49,931 nucleotides of DNA from Actinophytocola sp. (GTDB lineage: Bacteria > Actinomycetota > Actinomycetes > Mycobacteriales > Pseudonocardiaceae), in the NCBI RefSeq assembly GCF_009379765.1, contig NZ_WHTD01000047.1, forward strand, positions 1 to 49,931, in the 5' to 3' direction. The stretch's first letter is position 1, and every line of letters begins with the position of its first letter. Shown here one piece after another: positions 16,406-25,817 of the stretch. A program made the position numbers and the translations under genes. The notes beneath the pieces were generated by a model, which searched no databases, was not told the origin of the DNA, and saw nothing but the letters and a program-made list of their open reading frames with translations.

Positions 16406-17209
16406 TCAGCCGGACGGTGCCTCGGCGAGTTGGTTGAGCAGGGCGGCGGTCGCCTCGTCGACGGGCAGGAACGCCTCCAGGCGCAACTCGGCGACCGTGA
16501 CGTCGACAGCGGTGCCGAAGTGGCTGAGGGTGGTCAGCAGATGCAGCTCGCCCACAGGTGTGCGCAGCCGCAGCGGGACGGCGAATCCGAGATGATCCGG
16601 CCCAGGGTGCCGTGGTCGTTCCGGCACGAGTTGTGTCAGGTCGTCGATCAGCGTGTCCAGCCGGACGTCCGGGTTGCGCGCGGCCTGCCTGTGCAGTCCC
16701 TCGATCACGTGCCAGGCCCATTCGTCGAGGTTGACGATTCGCGGCGCCATGCCCTTCGGGTGCAGCAGCAGGCGCGGGATGTTGGTCGGCGGTGCCAGCA
16801 GGTGGGCGGCCACGCCGTGGGTGATCACGCGGAAGGCGTCATTGGCGGAGACGAGATCGCCGTGCCGGTCGACGATGATCGCCGGATACGGCTGGTGTCC
16901 GTGGAGCACCCGCTCCAGCGCGGTGCGAATCGGGTTCAGCTGGTGATCGTCCCAGCGGGTCTCCTGGTAGGCGGGTGCGTAGCCGGCGGACAGCAGCAGG
17001 ACGTTTCGTTCGCGGTGCGGGACTTCCAGCGACTCCGCCAGGCGGATGACCATGTCCCTGCCCGGCGCCGAACGCCCGCTCTCGATGAAGCTGAGGTGTC
17101 GTTGGGTGGTCCCGGCGCGCAGGGCGAGCTCGATCTGGCTGACTCCTCGGCGTCGACGCCACGCGCGCAGGTCGTCGGCAAAGCCGCTGCGCGTCCGCTC
17201 ACTTGCCAC
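16406..17209 (-). CDS. XRE-family regulator with MmyB-like ligand-binding domain
   Basis: A 267-aa transcription factor. The N-terminal helix-turn-helix (about residues 10-65) has LRAWRRRRGVSQIELALRAG and TTQRHLSFIESGRSAPGRDM. The C-terminal part matches the MmyB-like PAS-type domain (PAIIVDRHGDLVSANDAF, then PRLLLHPKGMAPRIVNLDEW), which in homologues binds fatty-acid-like ligands. It is divergent from the SnoaL/LLM pair at 17339-18711, the typical arrangement for this family with oxidoreductase genes, so it probably controls that pair. Confidence 0.9.
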   Translation of the reverse strand: MASERTRSGFADDLRAWRRRRGVSQIELALRAGTTQRHLSFIESGRSAPGRDMVIRLAESLEVPHRERNVLLLSAGYAPAYQETRWDDHQLNPIRTALERVLHGHQPYPAIIVDRHGDLVSANDAFRVITHGVAAHLLAPPTNIPRLLLHPKGMAPRIVNLDEWAWHVIEGLHRQAARNPDVRLDTLIDDLTQLVPERPRHPGPDHLGFAVPLRLRTPVGELHLLTTLSHFGTAVDVTVAELRLEAFLPVDEATAALLNQLAEAPSG

Positions 17210-17338
17210 GACGCCCTGTGTAGCGCATCGACGAGCACTCGGCTATTCCCTCGGGGGAGTTGCCGAGCCGCCCGCCGGCGGGCACCTTCGAGACCGGCGC
17301 GGGTAGCTGCGAACCCCGCGCGGAACCGAGGAGGAACG
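17210..17338. promoter_or_regulatory. divergent promoter region between XRE/MmyB regulator and SnoaL-LLM pair
   Basis: A 129-bp gap between divergent starts. The SD GAGGAGGAA ends just before the TTG at 17339. A short GC hairpin (CCCGCC-GGCGGG) lies at about 17268-17280. Operator half-sites CTCGGC and GCCGAG flank 17240-17266. The regulator probably binds here, by analogy with MmyB-type systems; the exact site is not determined. Confidence 0.35.
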
Positions 17339-17749
17339 TTGCGCAACCCCACCGAGTTGGCCGATCGCTACGTGGCGGTCTGGAACGAGCCGGACCCGGA
17401 CGCGCGCCGCGCGGCGGTCGGCGAGCTGTGGGCCGAGGACGGTGCGCACCTCCTTCAGCCGCCTGAGCAGGTGGTGGAGACGGCGGCCGGCCTGGGGCTC
17501 GACCCCGTCTTCGAGGCCCGCGGGCATGACGCGCTGGAGGTACGGGTCAGGCTCGCGTACGAGGAGTTCGTGGCGCCCGGAGAGTTCACCTTCCGGCGTC
17601 GCAAGGACGTCGCGCGCGTGCACGACGTGGTCAAGCTCTCCTGGGAGATGGTGTCCACGAGCGACGGTGCGGTGGCGGGCGGCGGCACGGACGTCCTCGT
17701 CCTCGACGCCACCGGTCGGATTCGCGCGGACTACCAGTTCATCGGATGA
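17339..17749 (+). CDS. SnoaL-like / NTF2-fold protein
   Basis: A 136-aa NTF2-like protein (LADRYVAVWNEPDPDARRAA, LWAEDGAHLLQPP, then RGHDALEVRVRLAYEEF). The TTG start is chosen because GAGGAGGAA stands directly upstream and the fold begins at once; no ATG or GTG fits. The stop overlaps the next gene by ATGA. Such proteins act as polyketide cyclases, isomerases, or small binding proteins. Pairing with an LLM oxidoreductase under an MmyB-type regulator suggests a small redox or detoxification module rather than a polyketide cyclase. Confidence 0.8.
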   Translation: MRNPTELADRYVAVWNEPDPDARRAAVGELWAEDGAHLLQPPEQVVETAAGLGLDPVFEARGHDALEVRVRLAYEEFVAPGEFTFRRRKDVARVHDVVKLSWEMVSTSDGAVAGGGTDVLVLDATGRIRADYQFIG

Positions 17750-18711
17750 GGGCACGACTGACGGAGTCCAGACCCACGTTCGGCTATCTGCTGCCCACCT
17801 TCGAGGCGGCCGACGAGCCGGGCCGGCAACTCACGTCGTTGGTGGAGCTGGGGGTTCGCGCGGAGGAGGTGGGCTTCGACGCCGTCTGGGTGCCCGACAG
17901 CCCACTCGTCTACGGTCTGCCCGACCCGGTGGTCGTCCTGGCCGCCTTGGCGGCGGCGACCCGACGAGTCACCTTGGCGACCGGCATGTTGCTCGGGGCG
18001 CTGCGGCAGCCCGTACTTCTGGCGCACAGTCTGGCCACTGTGGACCGGTTGGCGACCGGGCGGCTGGTCGTCGGCCTCGGTTCGGGTTTCAGCGCACCGG
18101 AGACCGAACGACAGTTCGCCGCGGTCGGCGTGCCGTTCCGCGGCCGGGTCGGGCGACTGACCGAGACGATCACCGTGCTCCGTTCCCTGTGGTCGTCGCC
18201 AGGAAAGCCCGTCAGCCACGCCGGCCGGCACATCACGTTCGACGGCGTCACCCTCTCCCCGACGCCGCACACCCCGAACGGTCCACCGATCTGGCTCGCC
18301 GGCGCGGGCGAGGTCGCCGAGCGGCGGGTCGGTCGGCTGGCCGACGGCTGGCTGCCCTACCCGCCGACGGCGACGAACTACGCGGAGGGTTGGGCCCGCG
18401 TGCAAACCGCTGCCGAGGCCGCCGGCCGCGCGAGCCCACCGACACCGGGTCTCTACGTCACCGTGGCACTCGACCCGTCGGCCGACGCGGCTCGTCACCG
18501 GCTGCGAACGACCATCGAGCGGTGGTACGGCCGACCCTTCGACGCCGTGTCCGCGCGACAGGCCACCTTCGGGGGCACTCCGGCCGATCTGCGCGACTGG
18601 CTCGCGCCGTATCTGCGAGCCGGGGTGCGGCATGTGGTCCTCCGCGCTGCCGACGAGCGGCCACGGCGCGCACTCGAGACCGTGGCCGCCGCACTCCCGC
18701 TCCTCACCTGA
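17746..18711 (+). CDS. LLM-class (probably F420-dependent) oxidoreductase
   Basis: A 321-aa luciferase-like protein: FGYLLPTFEAADEPG, EEVGFDAVWVPDSPL, TLATGMLLGALRQPVLLAHS, TVDRLATGRLVVGLGSGF and PPIWLAGAGEVAERRVGRLADGW. The overall order fits F420-dependent class members. The ATG overlaps the SnoaL-like stop (ATGA), so translation is coupled. It converges on the AMP-ligase gene after 28 bp. The substrate cannot be deduced. Confidence 0.88.
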   Translation: MRARLTESRPTFGYLLPTFEAADEPGRQLTSLVELGVRAEEVGFDAVWVPDSPLVYGLPDPVVVLAALAAATRRVTLATGMLLGALRQPVLLAHSLATVDRLATGRLVVGLGSGFSAPETERQFAAVGVPFRGRVGRLTETITVLRSLWSSPGKPVSHAGRHITFDGVTLSPTPHTPNGPPIWLAGAGEVAERRVGRLADGWLPYPPTATNYAEGWARVQTAAEAAGRASPPTPGLYVTVALDPSADAARHRLRTTIERWYGRPFDAVSARQATFGGTPADLRDWLAPYLRAGVRHVVLRAADERPRRALETVAAALPLLT

Positions 18712-18739
18712 CGCCGGCCCATCGAGTGGTCACGAGGGG

Positions 18740-20410
18740 TCAGGCGGCCTGGGTCGAACCAGCGTCGCGGGTGAGGATCGTGGCGCGGAGGGCCTTCTTG
18801 TCCACCTTGCCCACCGGGGTCAACGGGAAGTCGGCCACGATCTCCAGGCGTTCCGGGTGCTTGAACTTCGCCACGCCCTGGTCCGCGAACAGGGCGCGGA
18901 CCTCGGACAGGGTGAGCTTCTGTCCATTGTGGAGCACCACGCACACGCACACCAGCTCGCCGTACACCGGGTCGGGCAGGGCGATCGCGGTCGAGCGGCG
19001 GACCGCGGGCAGCGCGTCCACCACCGCCTCGACCTCCGGGGCGGAGATCTTCTCGCCGCCCCGGTTGATCAGGTCCTTCACCCGGCCCTCGACCACCAGG
19101 TTGCCGCTCTCGTCCCACCGCACGAGGTCGCCGCTGCGGTACCAGCCGTCGGGGGTGAACGCCCTGGCGTTGTGCTCGGGCGCGCGGAAGTAGCCGCGCG
19201 GGGTGTACGGGCCTCGGGTCAGCAGCTCGCCGGTGCCGCCAGGAGGCACCGGGTCGCCGGCCTCGTCGACCAGCAGGATCTCGTCCGCCGGGGAGATCGG
19301 GCGACCCTGGGTCCGGGTGATCGCGTCGGCCGGGTCGTCCGGCCTCGTGTAGTTCAGCAGCCCCTCGGCCATCCCGTACACCTGCTGCAACGTCGCGCCC
19401 AGCGACGGGCCGATCCGAGCGGCGAACGCGGGATCCAGCACCGAGCCGCCGACCTGCACCAGCCGCAGGGAGGACAGGTCGTGGTCACCGGACAGCGCGG
19501 CCTCGACCCAGCGTTGCGCGATCGCCGGCACCAGCGACGTCACCGTGGCCCGCTCCCGCTCGATCAGCGGGAACGCCACCTCCGGCTTCGGCGAGCGCAG
19601 CATCACCACCCGGCCGCCGTGGGTCAGCGTGGCGAGGATGCCCGGCGAGCCGAGCGGGAAGTTGTGTCCCATCGGCAACGTCACGAGGTACACCGTGTCC
19701 TGGCCGAACCCGCACACCTCGCCGCTCTGCCGCGCGTTGTACTCGTAGTCGTCGTGTGTCCTGGCGATGATCTTCGGCGTGCCCGTGGTGCCACCGGAGA
19801 GGAGGAACAACGCCACCTCGCCGGGATCCGGCGCGCCCGCGTCGAGCCGGGCGCGCAGCCGGGCCGGGTCCTGCCACCGCTCCAGCAGCGACCGGAGGTC
19901 CACAGTGGACCCTGTAGTGGGTTCCGTGGCCTCGCCGAGCACGATCACCGAGCGCACCGACGGCAGCGAGTCGGCGAGGTCAGCGGCCATCCGCTGGTGG
20001 TCGAACCGCTGCCACCGGTCGGGCACGACGATCGCCTTGACCTCCGCCAGCTCCGCGAGGCAGCGCAGCTCGTGCTCCCGGTGCGCCAGCAGCGCGAGCA
20101 CCGGCGCCACCCCGATCCGCTGGCAGGCCAGGAAGAGGGCGAGGAACTCCCAGCCGTTCGGCAGCTGTACGAGGATGTTGTCCCCGTTGTGCAGCCCCAG
20201 GTCGAGCAGGTGGTCGGCCAGCGCGTCGGCGTACTCGGCCAGCTCCCGGTAGGTGACCACCACGTCGCCGTCCACCACCGCCACCCGGTTGCCGTCCCGG
20301 TCGGCCCACGTCCACATCCAGTGGCCGAGCGGCTTGCCCCGCCAGTAGCCCTGCCGCACGTACCGGTCGGCCAGCTCCGCCGGCCAGGGCGTCACACCGT
20401 CCCGCTTCAT
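18740..20410 (-). CDS. aryl-acid AMP ligase (2,3-dihydroxybenzoate/salicylate-AMP ligase family)
   Basis: A 556-aa ANL-superfamily enzyme that would activate an aromatic acid with ATP and pass it to a thiol or other acceptor. The P-loop is SGGTTGTPK. The aryl-acid pocket motif GHNFPLGSPG (about residues 246-255) is that of DhbE/EntE; the Ser matching DhbE S240 is kept where salicylate-specific YbtE/MbtA have Cys. LQQVYGMAEGL (A5), RSGDLVRW (A7) and the C-terminal catalytic Lys in LTPVGKVDKKALR are present. The ATG has GGGAGGAAC before it. It starts 10 bases after the PKS stop, so both are one transcript and the PKS-derived acid is a likely substrate. No separate aryl carrier protein is nearby. 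Confidence 0.92.
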   Translation of the reverse strand: MKRDGVTPWPAELADRYVRQGYWRGKPLGHWMWTWADRDGNRVAVVDGDVVVTYRELAEYADALADHLLDLGLHNGDNILVQLPNGWEFLALFLACQRIGVAPVLALLAHREHELRCLAELAEVKAIVVPDRWQRFDHQRMAADLADSLPSVRSVIVLGEATEPTTGSTVDLRSLLERWQDPARLRARLDAGAPDPGEVALFLLSGGTTGTPKIIARTHDDYEYNARQSGEVCGFGQDTVYLVTLPMGHNFPLGSPGILATLTHGGRVVMLRSPKPEVAFPLIERERATVTSLVPAIAQRWVEAALSGDHDLSSLRLVQVGGSVLDPAFAARIGPSLGATLQQVYGMAEGLLNYTRPDDPADAITRTQGRPISPADEILLVDEAGDPVPPGGTGELLTRGPYTPRGYFRAPEHNARAFTPDGWYRSGDLVRWDESGNLVVEGRVKDLINRGGEKISAPEVEAVVDALPAVRRSTAIALPDPVYGELVCVCVVLHNGQKLTLSEVRALFADQGVAKFKHPERLEIVADFPLTPVGKVDKKALRATILTRDAGSTQAA

Positions 20411-20420
20411 GTTCCTCCCG

Positions 20421-23400
20421 TCACGCCGCGACCGCGGGCGGCAGCGGCGTCTCCGGCTCGTCGTCACCGGTGCCGGCGCCCCGGTCGGGCGCGAGCAACT
20501 CGGCGAGGAAGTCGCTGATGGCCTGGACCGTCGGCCGGTTCCACAGCAGCGTGGCCGGCAGGCTCACCCGGAACCGCCGCTCCAGCCGGTTGCGGATGAT
20601 CTGCGTCATCACCGAGTCGAGGCCCATCTCGATGAGCGGGCGGCGCACGTCCAGCTCGTCGACCGCGAGCTTGATCTCGCTCGCCACCTCGCCGGAGACC
20701 TCCGCGATCAGGTACTCGCGCAGCTCGCCGTCGCGCAGGTCCGCCCACGGCGCCCCGCCCGCGGCGGGAGCCGCGGGCTCCTCGCTGGTCAGCTCACCCA
20801 GCAGCGCGGGCCGCCTCATCCCGGGCAGCAACGGGATGGTCCGCAGCACCGCGACGTGCGCGACGTCGTGCCGGGCGGCGTACTCCCAGGACCGGAACGC
20901 CTCCGCCGCGGTGATGTCCGCGGTGCCGCGGGCCGACAGCTCCGCGTCGATCGCCGCCGACGAGGTCGACATCCCGAGCCCGCGCCAGGACGTCCAGCCG
21001 AGGCTGATCGTGTCGGTCCGCCCGCCGGCCCGCCGGTGCGTGGCCAGCGCGTCGAGCACCGCGTTGCCGGCCGCATAGCTGGTCTGCCCGGGCAGGCCCA
21101 GCAGCAGGCCCGCGGAGGAGAACAGCGCGAGGAAGTCCAGGCTCCCCGGCGGGAACAGCTCGTGCAGCACGAGCGCACCCGCCACCTTGGGCCGCATGAC
21201 CGTCTCGAGCGACGCCGCGTCGACGTCGACCGCCATCTTGTTGTCCAGCACGCCCGCCGCGTGCACGACACCGCGGATCGGCGGCAGGCCGAGCTCGTTC
21301 GCGGACAGCACCCTGGCGGCCTCCGCCCGGTCGGCGATGTCCAGCGCGACCGTGCGGACCGTGACGCCCGCGGCCTCGAGTGCCTTGACCGCCTCGATCC
21401 GCTCCACGAGAGCGGGGTCGGTGACCGTGTCCCACGTGGGCCGCGGCGGCAGGCCCCGGCGCCCGGCGAGCACGAGCCTGCGCGCTCCCCGACCGGCCAG
21501 CCAGTGCGCCACCTCCAGGCCCAGGACGCCCAGGCCACCGGTGACCAGGTAGGTGCCGTCCGGCCGGCAGGACACCGACGGCCGGTGCGGGGTGCCGTCG
21601 ACCGGGACCAGCCGCGCGACCTCGATGGCGGCCTGGCGCAAGGTGATCACGTCGTCCTTGGGCCGCGTGGCGAGCACCCGGCGCAGCATGCCGACCGAGC
21701 CGAGCGGGTCGGCCGCGTCGAGGTCGACGATGCCACCCCACAGCTCGGGGTACTCGCCGGCCAGCACCCGGCCGACGCCCCAGAGCGCACCGTCGCCCAC
21801 CCCGGTGAGCCGGCGCGCCTCCCGGACGCCGCGGGTGAGGCACCACACCGCGGGCTGACGCTCCCAGGTGGACAGCAGCCGCACGGTCCTGGTCAGCAGC
21901 CAGGTCGCGGCGAGCGACCTCGGCCACGTCTCCTCGGCCCGCTCGGGGACGACGAGGACCGCGGTCGACGCCGTGATCCGCGCACTGTCCAGCTCGGACG
22001 GTTCGGCCACCGCGTGGCACGGCACACCCGCCTCCGCGAAGGACTCGCCGAGCTCCGCGGCCAGCCCACGGTCGCCGACGAACACCACCTGGTCCGGCTC
22101 GCGGGTCCGCTTCGGCAGCTCCAGCTCCCGCCAGGTGACCTCGTGCACCAGCCGCCGCGGACTCGCCGGGGCGCCGATGTCGCCGTCCAGCACGCCGTAG
22201 CGCAGCCCGCCGAGCGTGGCGACCACGGTGCCGTCCGGCGAGGCGATGCGCACGTCGACCGTGTCGGCCGAGCCGCGCTGCACCCGCACGCTGATCACCG
22301 CCTCGGCGGGCGGCCGGCCCCCGACGCTCACCTGCCGGATGTGCGCCGGCATGCGCAGCGTGGCCGGGCCGGCGAACACCACGGAGGCCGCGGACAGCGC
22401 GGCGTCCACGATGGACGCCCAGGTCTTCGGCAGGTTGCCGGTGGGGTCGGCCACCACGCGGACGAACAGCTCGCCGGCGCCGCGCCGGATCCGGTTGATG
22501 CGCCACGGGAAGCCCATGGCCGCGACGCCGATCGAGGCGAGCCGGTCGACCACGTACTCGGGGTCGAGCCGCTCGGTGCACCGGCTGCGCAGCTCCTCGA
22601 GGTTCAGCGTGAGGTCGCCGCCGAGGTCGGCCACCGCCGGCACCACCGCGGTCGTGTGGGTGAGCCACCCGGAGTCCTGCTCGGAAGCCTCGTCCGGCAG
22701 CCGAGAGCTCAGCCGCAGGGTGCCGTCCATCTGGACGACCTGCAGCTCCCGCGCGGCTGCCACGGACACCGGCACGCGCAGCGACACGTCGGTGAGCACG
22801 TGCCCGCCGGACGCGGCGAAGAACGTGTTGAGCAGCACCGCGGCCGGGATGATCTCGGTGCCCTGCACCGGGTGGTCGCCCGGGTAGGGCCGGCTCGAGT
22901 GGTCGAGCCGGGTCTGCCACAACCGCACCGACGAGGTGCCGTTGACGGTCAGCGGCGAGCCGAGCAGCGTGTGGCTCTCCTCGTCGTGCAGTCGCGTGTG
23001 GACACTGGACGGCGCGGGCACCTCGACCCGGTAGTCCCGGTGCTGCCACGCGGTCACCGGCAACGGGACGAGCCGCCCGCCGGGGAACGCCGCGGACCAG
23101 TCCACCGGCACGCCGGTGCAGTGCAAGGTGCCGAGGTTGTCCAGCAGCGTGGTCTGCTCCGGCCGGTTGCGGCGCAGCGTGTGCGCGACCACCGCGCCGT
23201 CGATCCCTTCCGCGGCAAGGACCTCGTTGATCGAGTACGCCACCACCGGGTGCGGCGAGACCTCGACGAACGCCCGGTACCCGTCGGCCAGCGCGGCACT
23301 CACCGCGCCGGCGAAGCGGACCGGGTTGCGTAGGTTCCCCGCCCAGTAGGCGCCGTCGCGGGGCGCGGCACCGCGCGGGTCCTCCAGGGACGTCGAGTAG

Positions 23401-25667
23401 ACCGGCAGCGTGGGCCCGTTCGTCGTCAGGTCGTGCGCGGCCGCGGCCAGCTCGTCCACCAGCGGGTCCATGTGGTGGCTGTGGAACGCGACGTCGGAGT
23501 TGACCCGCTGCACCAGCAGCTCCGGGTCGGCGTCCCACTGCTTCACCACCACGTCGAGCACGGCCGCGTCGCCGGCGACCACCGTCGAACCGGGGGCCGC
23601 GGAGATCGCCGCGCACACACCCTCGTGCCCGGCCAGGCGCCGCCGCGCCTCCTCGAACGGCAGGTTCACCATCGCCATGCCGCCGTCGCCCGCGACCCGG
23701 CGCAGCAGCATCGAGCGGCGGCAGCTCAGCCTGGCGCCGTCGGCGATGTCGAGCACGCCGGCCACGACCGCGGCGGCGATCTCGCCGACCGAGTGACCGA
23801 TCACCGCGGCCGGCCGGATGCCCCGCTCGTACCAGACCTCGGCGAGCGCGACCTGCATGGCGAAGATCATCATCTGGATGCGGTCGGTGTCCCGCAGGTC
23901 GCCGTCGAGCAGTGCCTTCCGCGGCGAGACACCGGCCTCCTCCTGGAAGATCGGCTCCAGCTCGTCGAGCACCCGGCCGAACGCCGGCTCGGTGGCGAGC
24001 AGCTCGCGGCCCATGCCGATCCACTGCGAGCCGTGCCCGGAGAACACCCACACCGCGCCCTTCGCCGCGCCGTCCAGCGGCCGGCCCGCGGTGATCCCGT
24101 CACCCGGCTCGTCGACCTCCACCTGGCGCAGCCGGGCGATCAGCTCGGCCTGCCCGGTGGCGACGATCCCGGTGCGGTGCGCGAGGTGGCCGCGCCGGCG
24201 GGTCAGCGTGTAGGCGACGTCGGCCAGCTCCGCGTCCGCGGCGCGCAGCCCGTCGCCGGAGAGCCAGTCGGCCAGGCGGGCCGCGTACTCGCGGACGGCC
24301 TCCGGCGAGTTGCCGGACAGCGGGTACACCCGCTGCGCGGTGCCCTTGTCCAGCGCGGTGATCGGCTGCTCGGGGCGGGGAGCCTGCTCCAGCACGAGGT
24401 GCGCGATCGTGCCGCCGTAGCCGTAGCCGGACACGCCCGCGCGGCGCGGGCCTGCGGTGCTGGGCCACGGGGTGAGGTCGGTGACCACCCGCAGACCCGA
24501 CTCGTGCCACGGGATGTCCGGGTTGGGCGTGTCGAAGTTGAGGCTCGGCGGGATGGCCGCGTGCTCGATGGCGAGCACGGCCTTGATCACGCCGGCGATG
24601 CCGGACGCTGCCTCGAGGTGGCCGATGTTGGACTTGACCGAGCCGATGAGGCAGGGCCGGTCGGCGGGGCGGCCGGAACCGTAGACCGCGGCGATGGCGG
24701 CCGCCTCGATCGGGTCGCCGGCCCGGGTGCCGGTGCCGTGTGCCTCCACGTAGTCCACCGACTCGGGCGCGACGCCGGCCCGCTCGCAGGCCAGCCGCAG
24801 CATCTGGGTCTGCGCCTCGCCGCTGGGCGCCATGATCCCGTTGGTCCTGCCGTCCTGGTTGACCGCGCTGCCGCGGATCACCGCGAGCACCCGGTCGCCG
24901 TCGCGGCGGGCGTCGGTCAGGCGCTTGAGCACGACCATGCCGCAGCCCTCGCCGCGGCCGTAGCCGTTGGCGGAGGCGTCGAAGGACTTGGAGCGGCCGT
25001 CGGGGGCGAGCGCGCCCGCGGTGTCCATCACCATCGTGAGGCCGGGCGCCACCATCAGCATCACGCCGCCCGCGATGGCGACCGGAGTCTCGCCGAGGCG
25101 CAGGCTCTGGCAGGCGAGGTGCAGCGCCACCAGCGAGGACGAGCACGCGGTGTCGACGACCATGCTGGGACCGTGCAGGTCGAGCACGTAGGAGACCCGG
25201 TTGGCCACCGCGCACATCGAGGAGCCGATGCCGGTCCACGCCTCGATGCGGGGCAGGTCCTCCAGGAGCTTGCGACCGTGGTCGTCGGTGTTGACGCCGA
25301 TGAACACGCCCGCGTCGGAGCCCGCGAGATCACCGGGCACGATCCCCGCGTGCTCCAACGCCTCCCAGCTCACCTCGAGGGCCATGCGCTGCTGCGGGTC
25401 CATCAGCGTCGCCTCGCGGGGGGACACCCCGAAGAACGCGGCGTCGAAGGCGTCCACATTGGACACGAAGCCGCCGAGCCTGGTGAGCTTGCGGACCGCG
25501 GCGGCGTTCTCCGGCCCGGCCTCGTAGTGCTCCCACCGCCGCGGCGGCACCTCGCCGATCGCGTCGAAGGAGTCCACCAGGGAGTTCCAGAACGCCTCGG
25601 GTGAGTCGACGTCGCCGGGCAGCCGGCAGCCCATCCCCACGATCGCGATCGGCTCCGGTGCGTCCAC
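20421..25667 (-). CDS. iterative type I polyketide synthase, 6-methylsalicylic-acid-synthase type
   Basis: A 1748-aa single-module PKS with KS-AT-TH/DH-KR-ACP. KS (about 5-430): active Cys near 174 in VDTACSSS, His in EAHGTGT and in SNIGHLEA. AT (about 540-840): Ser near 624 in GHSVGEIAAA, with FHSHHMDPL in the specificity region consistent with malonyl-CoA. DH/TH (about 880-1130): HPVQGTEIIP with His near 931. KR (about 1180-1560): VTGGLGVLGLE near 1377 and the catalytic Ser/Tyr pair ending SYAAGNAVLDAL. ACP: Ser near 1683 in EMGLDSVM. Length and domain order match bacterial 6-MSA synthases (ChlB1-like) and the naphthoate synthases NcsB/AziB; chain length cannot be decided by eye. The GTG at 25667 follows GAGGAGG; longer in-frame starts upstream lack an SD. 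Confidence 0.93.
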   Translation of the reverse strand: MDAPEPIAIVGMGCRLPGDVDSPEAFWNSLVDSFDAIGEVPPRRWEHYEAGPENAAAVRKLTRLGGFVSNVDAFDAAFFGVSPREATLMDPQQRMALEVSWEALEHAGIVPGDLAGSDAGVFIGVNTDDHGRKLLEDLPRIEAWTGIGSSMCAVANRVSYVLDLHGPSMVVDTACSSSLVALHLACQSLRLGETPVAIAGGVMLMVAPGLTMVMDTAGALAPDGRSKSFDASANGYGRGEGCGMVVLKRLTDARRDGDRVLAVIRGSAVNQDGRTNGIMAPSGEAQTQMLRLACERAGVAPESVDYVEAHGTGTRAGDPIEAAAIAAVYGSGRPADRPCLIGSVKSNIGHLEAASGIAGVIKAVLAIEHAAIPPSLNFDTPNPDIPWHESGLRVVTDLTPWPSTAGPRRAGVSGYGYGGTIAHLVLEQAPRPEQPITALDKGTAQRVYPLSGNSPEAVREYAARLADWLSGDGLRAADAELADVAYTLTRRRGHLAHRTGIVATGQAELIARLRQVEVDEPGDGITAGRPLDGAAKGAVWVFSGHGSQWIGMGRELLATEPAFGRVLDELEPIFQEEAGVSPRKALLDGDLRDTDRIQMMIFAMQVALAEVWYERGIRPAAVIGHSVGEIAAAVVAGVLDIADGARLSCRRSMLLRRVAGDGGMAMVNLPFEEARRRLAGHEGVCAAISAAPGSTVVAGDAAVLDVVVKQWDADPELLVQRVNSDVAFHSHHMDPLVDELAAAAHDLTTNGPTLPVYSTSLEDPRGAAPRDGAYWAGNLRNPVRFAGAVSAALADGYRAFVEVSPHPVVAYSINEVLAAEGIDGAVVAHTLRRNRPEQTTLLDNLGTLHCTGVPVDWSAAFPGGRLVPLPVTAWQHRDYRVEVPAPSSVHTRLHDEESHTLLGSPLTVNGTSSVRLWQTRLDHSSRPYPGDHPVQGTEIIPAAVLLNTFFAASGGHVLTDVSLRVPVSVAAARELQVVQMDGTLRLSSRLPDEASEQDSGWLTHTTAVVPAVADLGGDLTLNLEELRSRCTERLDPEYVVDRLASIGVAAMGFPWRINRIRRGAGELFVRVVADPTGNLPKTWASIVDAALSAASVVFAGPATLRMPAHIRQVSVGGRPPAEAVISVRVQRGSADTVDVRIASPDGTVVATLGGLRYGVLDGDIGAPASPRRLVHEVTWRELELPKRTREPDQVVFVGDRGLAAELGESFAEAGVPCHAVAEPSELDSARITASTAVLVVPERAEETWPRSLAATWLLTRTVRLLSTWERQPAVWCLTRGVREARRLTGVGDGALWGVGRVLAGEYPELWGGIVDLDAADPLGSVGMLRRVLATRPKDDVITLRQAAIEVARLVPVDGTPHRPSVSCRPDGTYLVTGGLGVLGLEVAHWLAGRGARRLVLAGRRGLPPRPTWDTVTDPALVERIEAVKALEAAGVTVRTVALDIADRAEAARVLSANELGLPPIRGVVHAAGVLDNKMAVDVDAASLETVMRPKVAGALVLHELFPPGSLDFLALFSSAGLLLGLPGQTSYAAGNAVLDALATHRRAGGRTDTISLGWTSWRGLGMSTSSAAIDAELSARGTADITAAEAFRSWEYAARHDVAHVAVLRTIPLLPGMRRPALLGELTSEEPAAPAAGGAPWADLRDGELREYLIAEVSGEVASEIKLAVDELDVRRPLIEMGLDSVMTQIIRNRLERRFRVSLPATLLWNRPTVQAISDFLAELLAPDRGAGTGDDEPETPLPPAVAA

Positions 25668-25817
25668 GGGTCCTCCTCGGCAAGAGTCGACGAACAGGGC
25701 CAGTCTGCGGTGGGTGATGTCCCGGGAGCATCGGTCGGCGATCCCCTGCCGGCTGGGATCAACGCCCGCTCGCGGTCGGGTCGAGCACGCTGCCGCCGGC
25801 CCGTTTCCCCTGGTTGA
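25668..25817. promoter_or_regulatory. divergent promoter region PKS / SnoaL-like gene
   Basis: A 150-bp gap separating the PKS-ligase operon (minus) from the small plus-strand gene at 25818. It contains the PKS SD (GAGGAGG on the minus strand, 25671-25678) and presumably promoters for both directions. No -35/-10 pair or operator was convincing. Confidence 0.3.
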
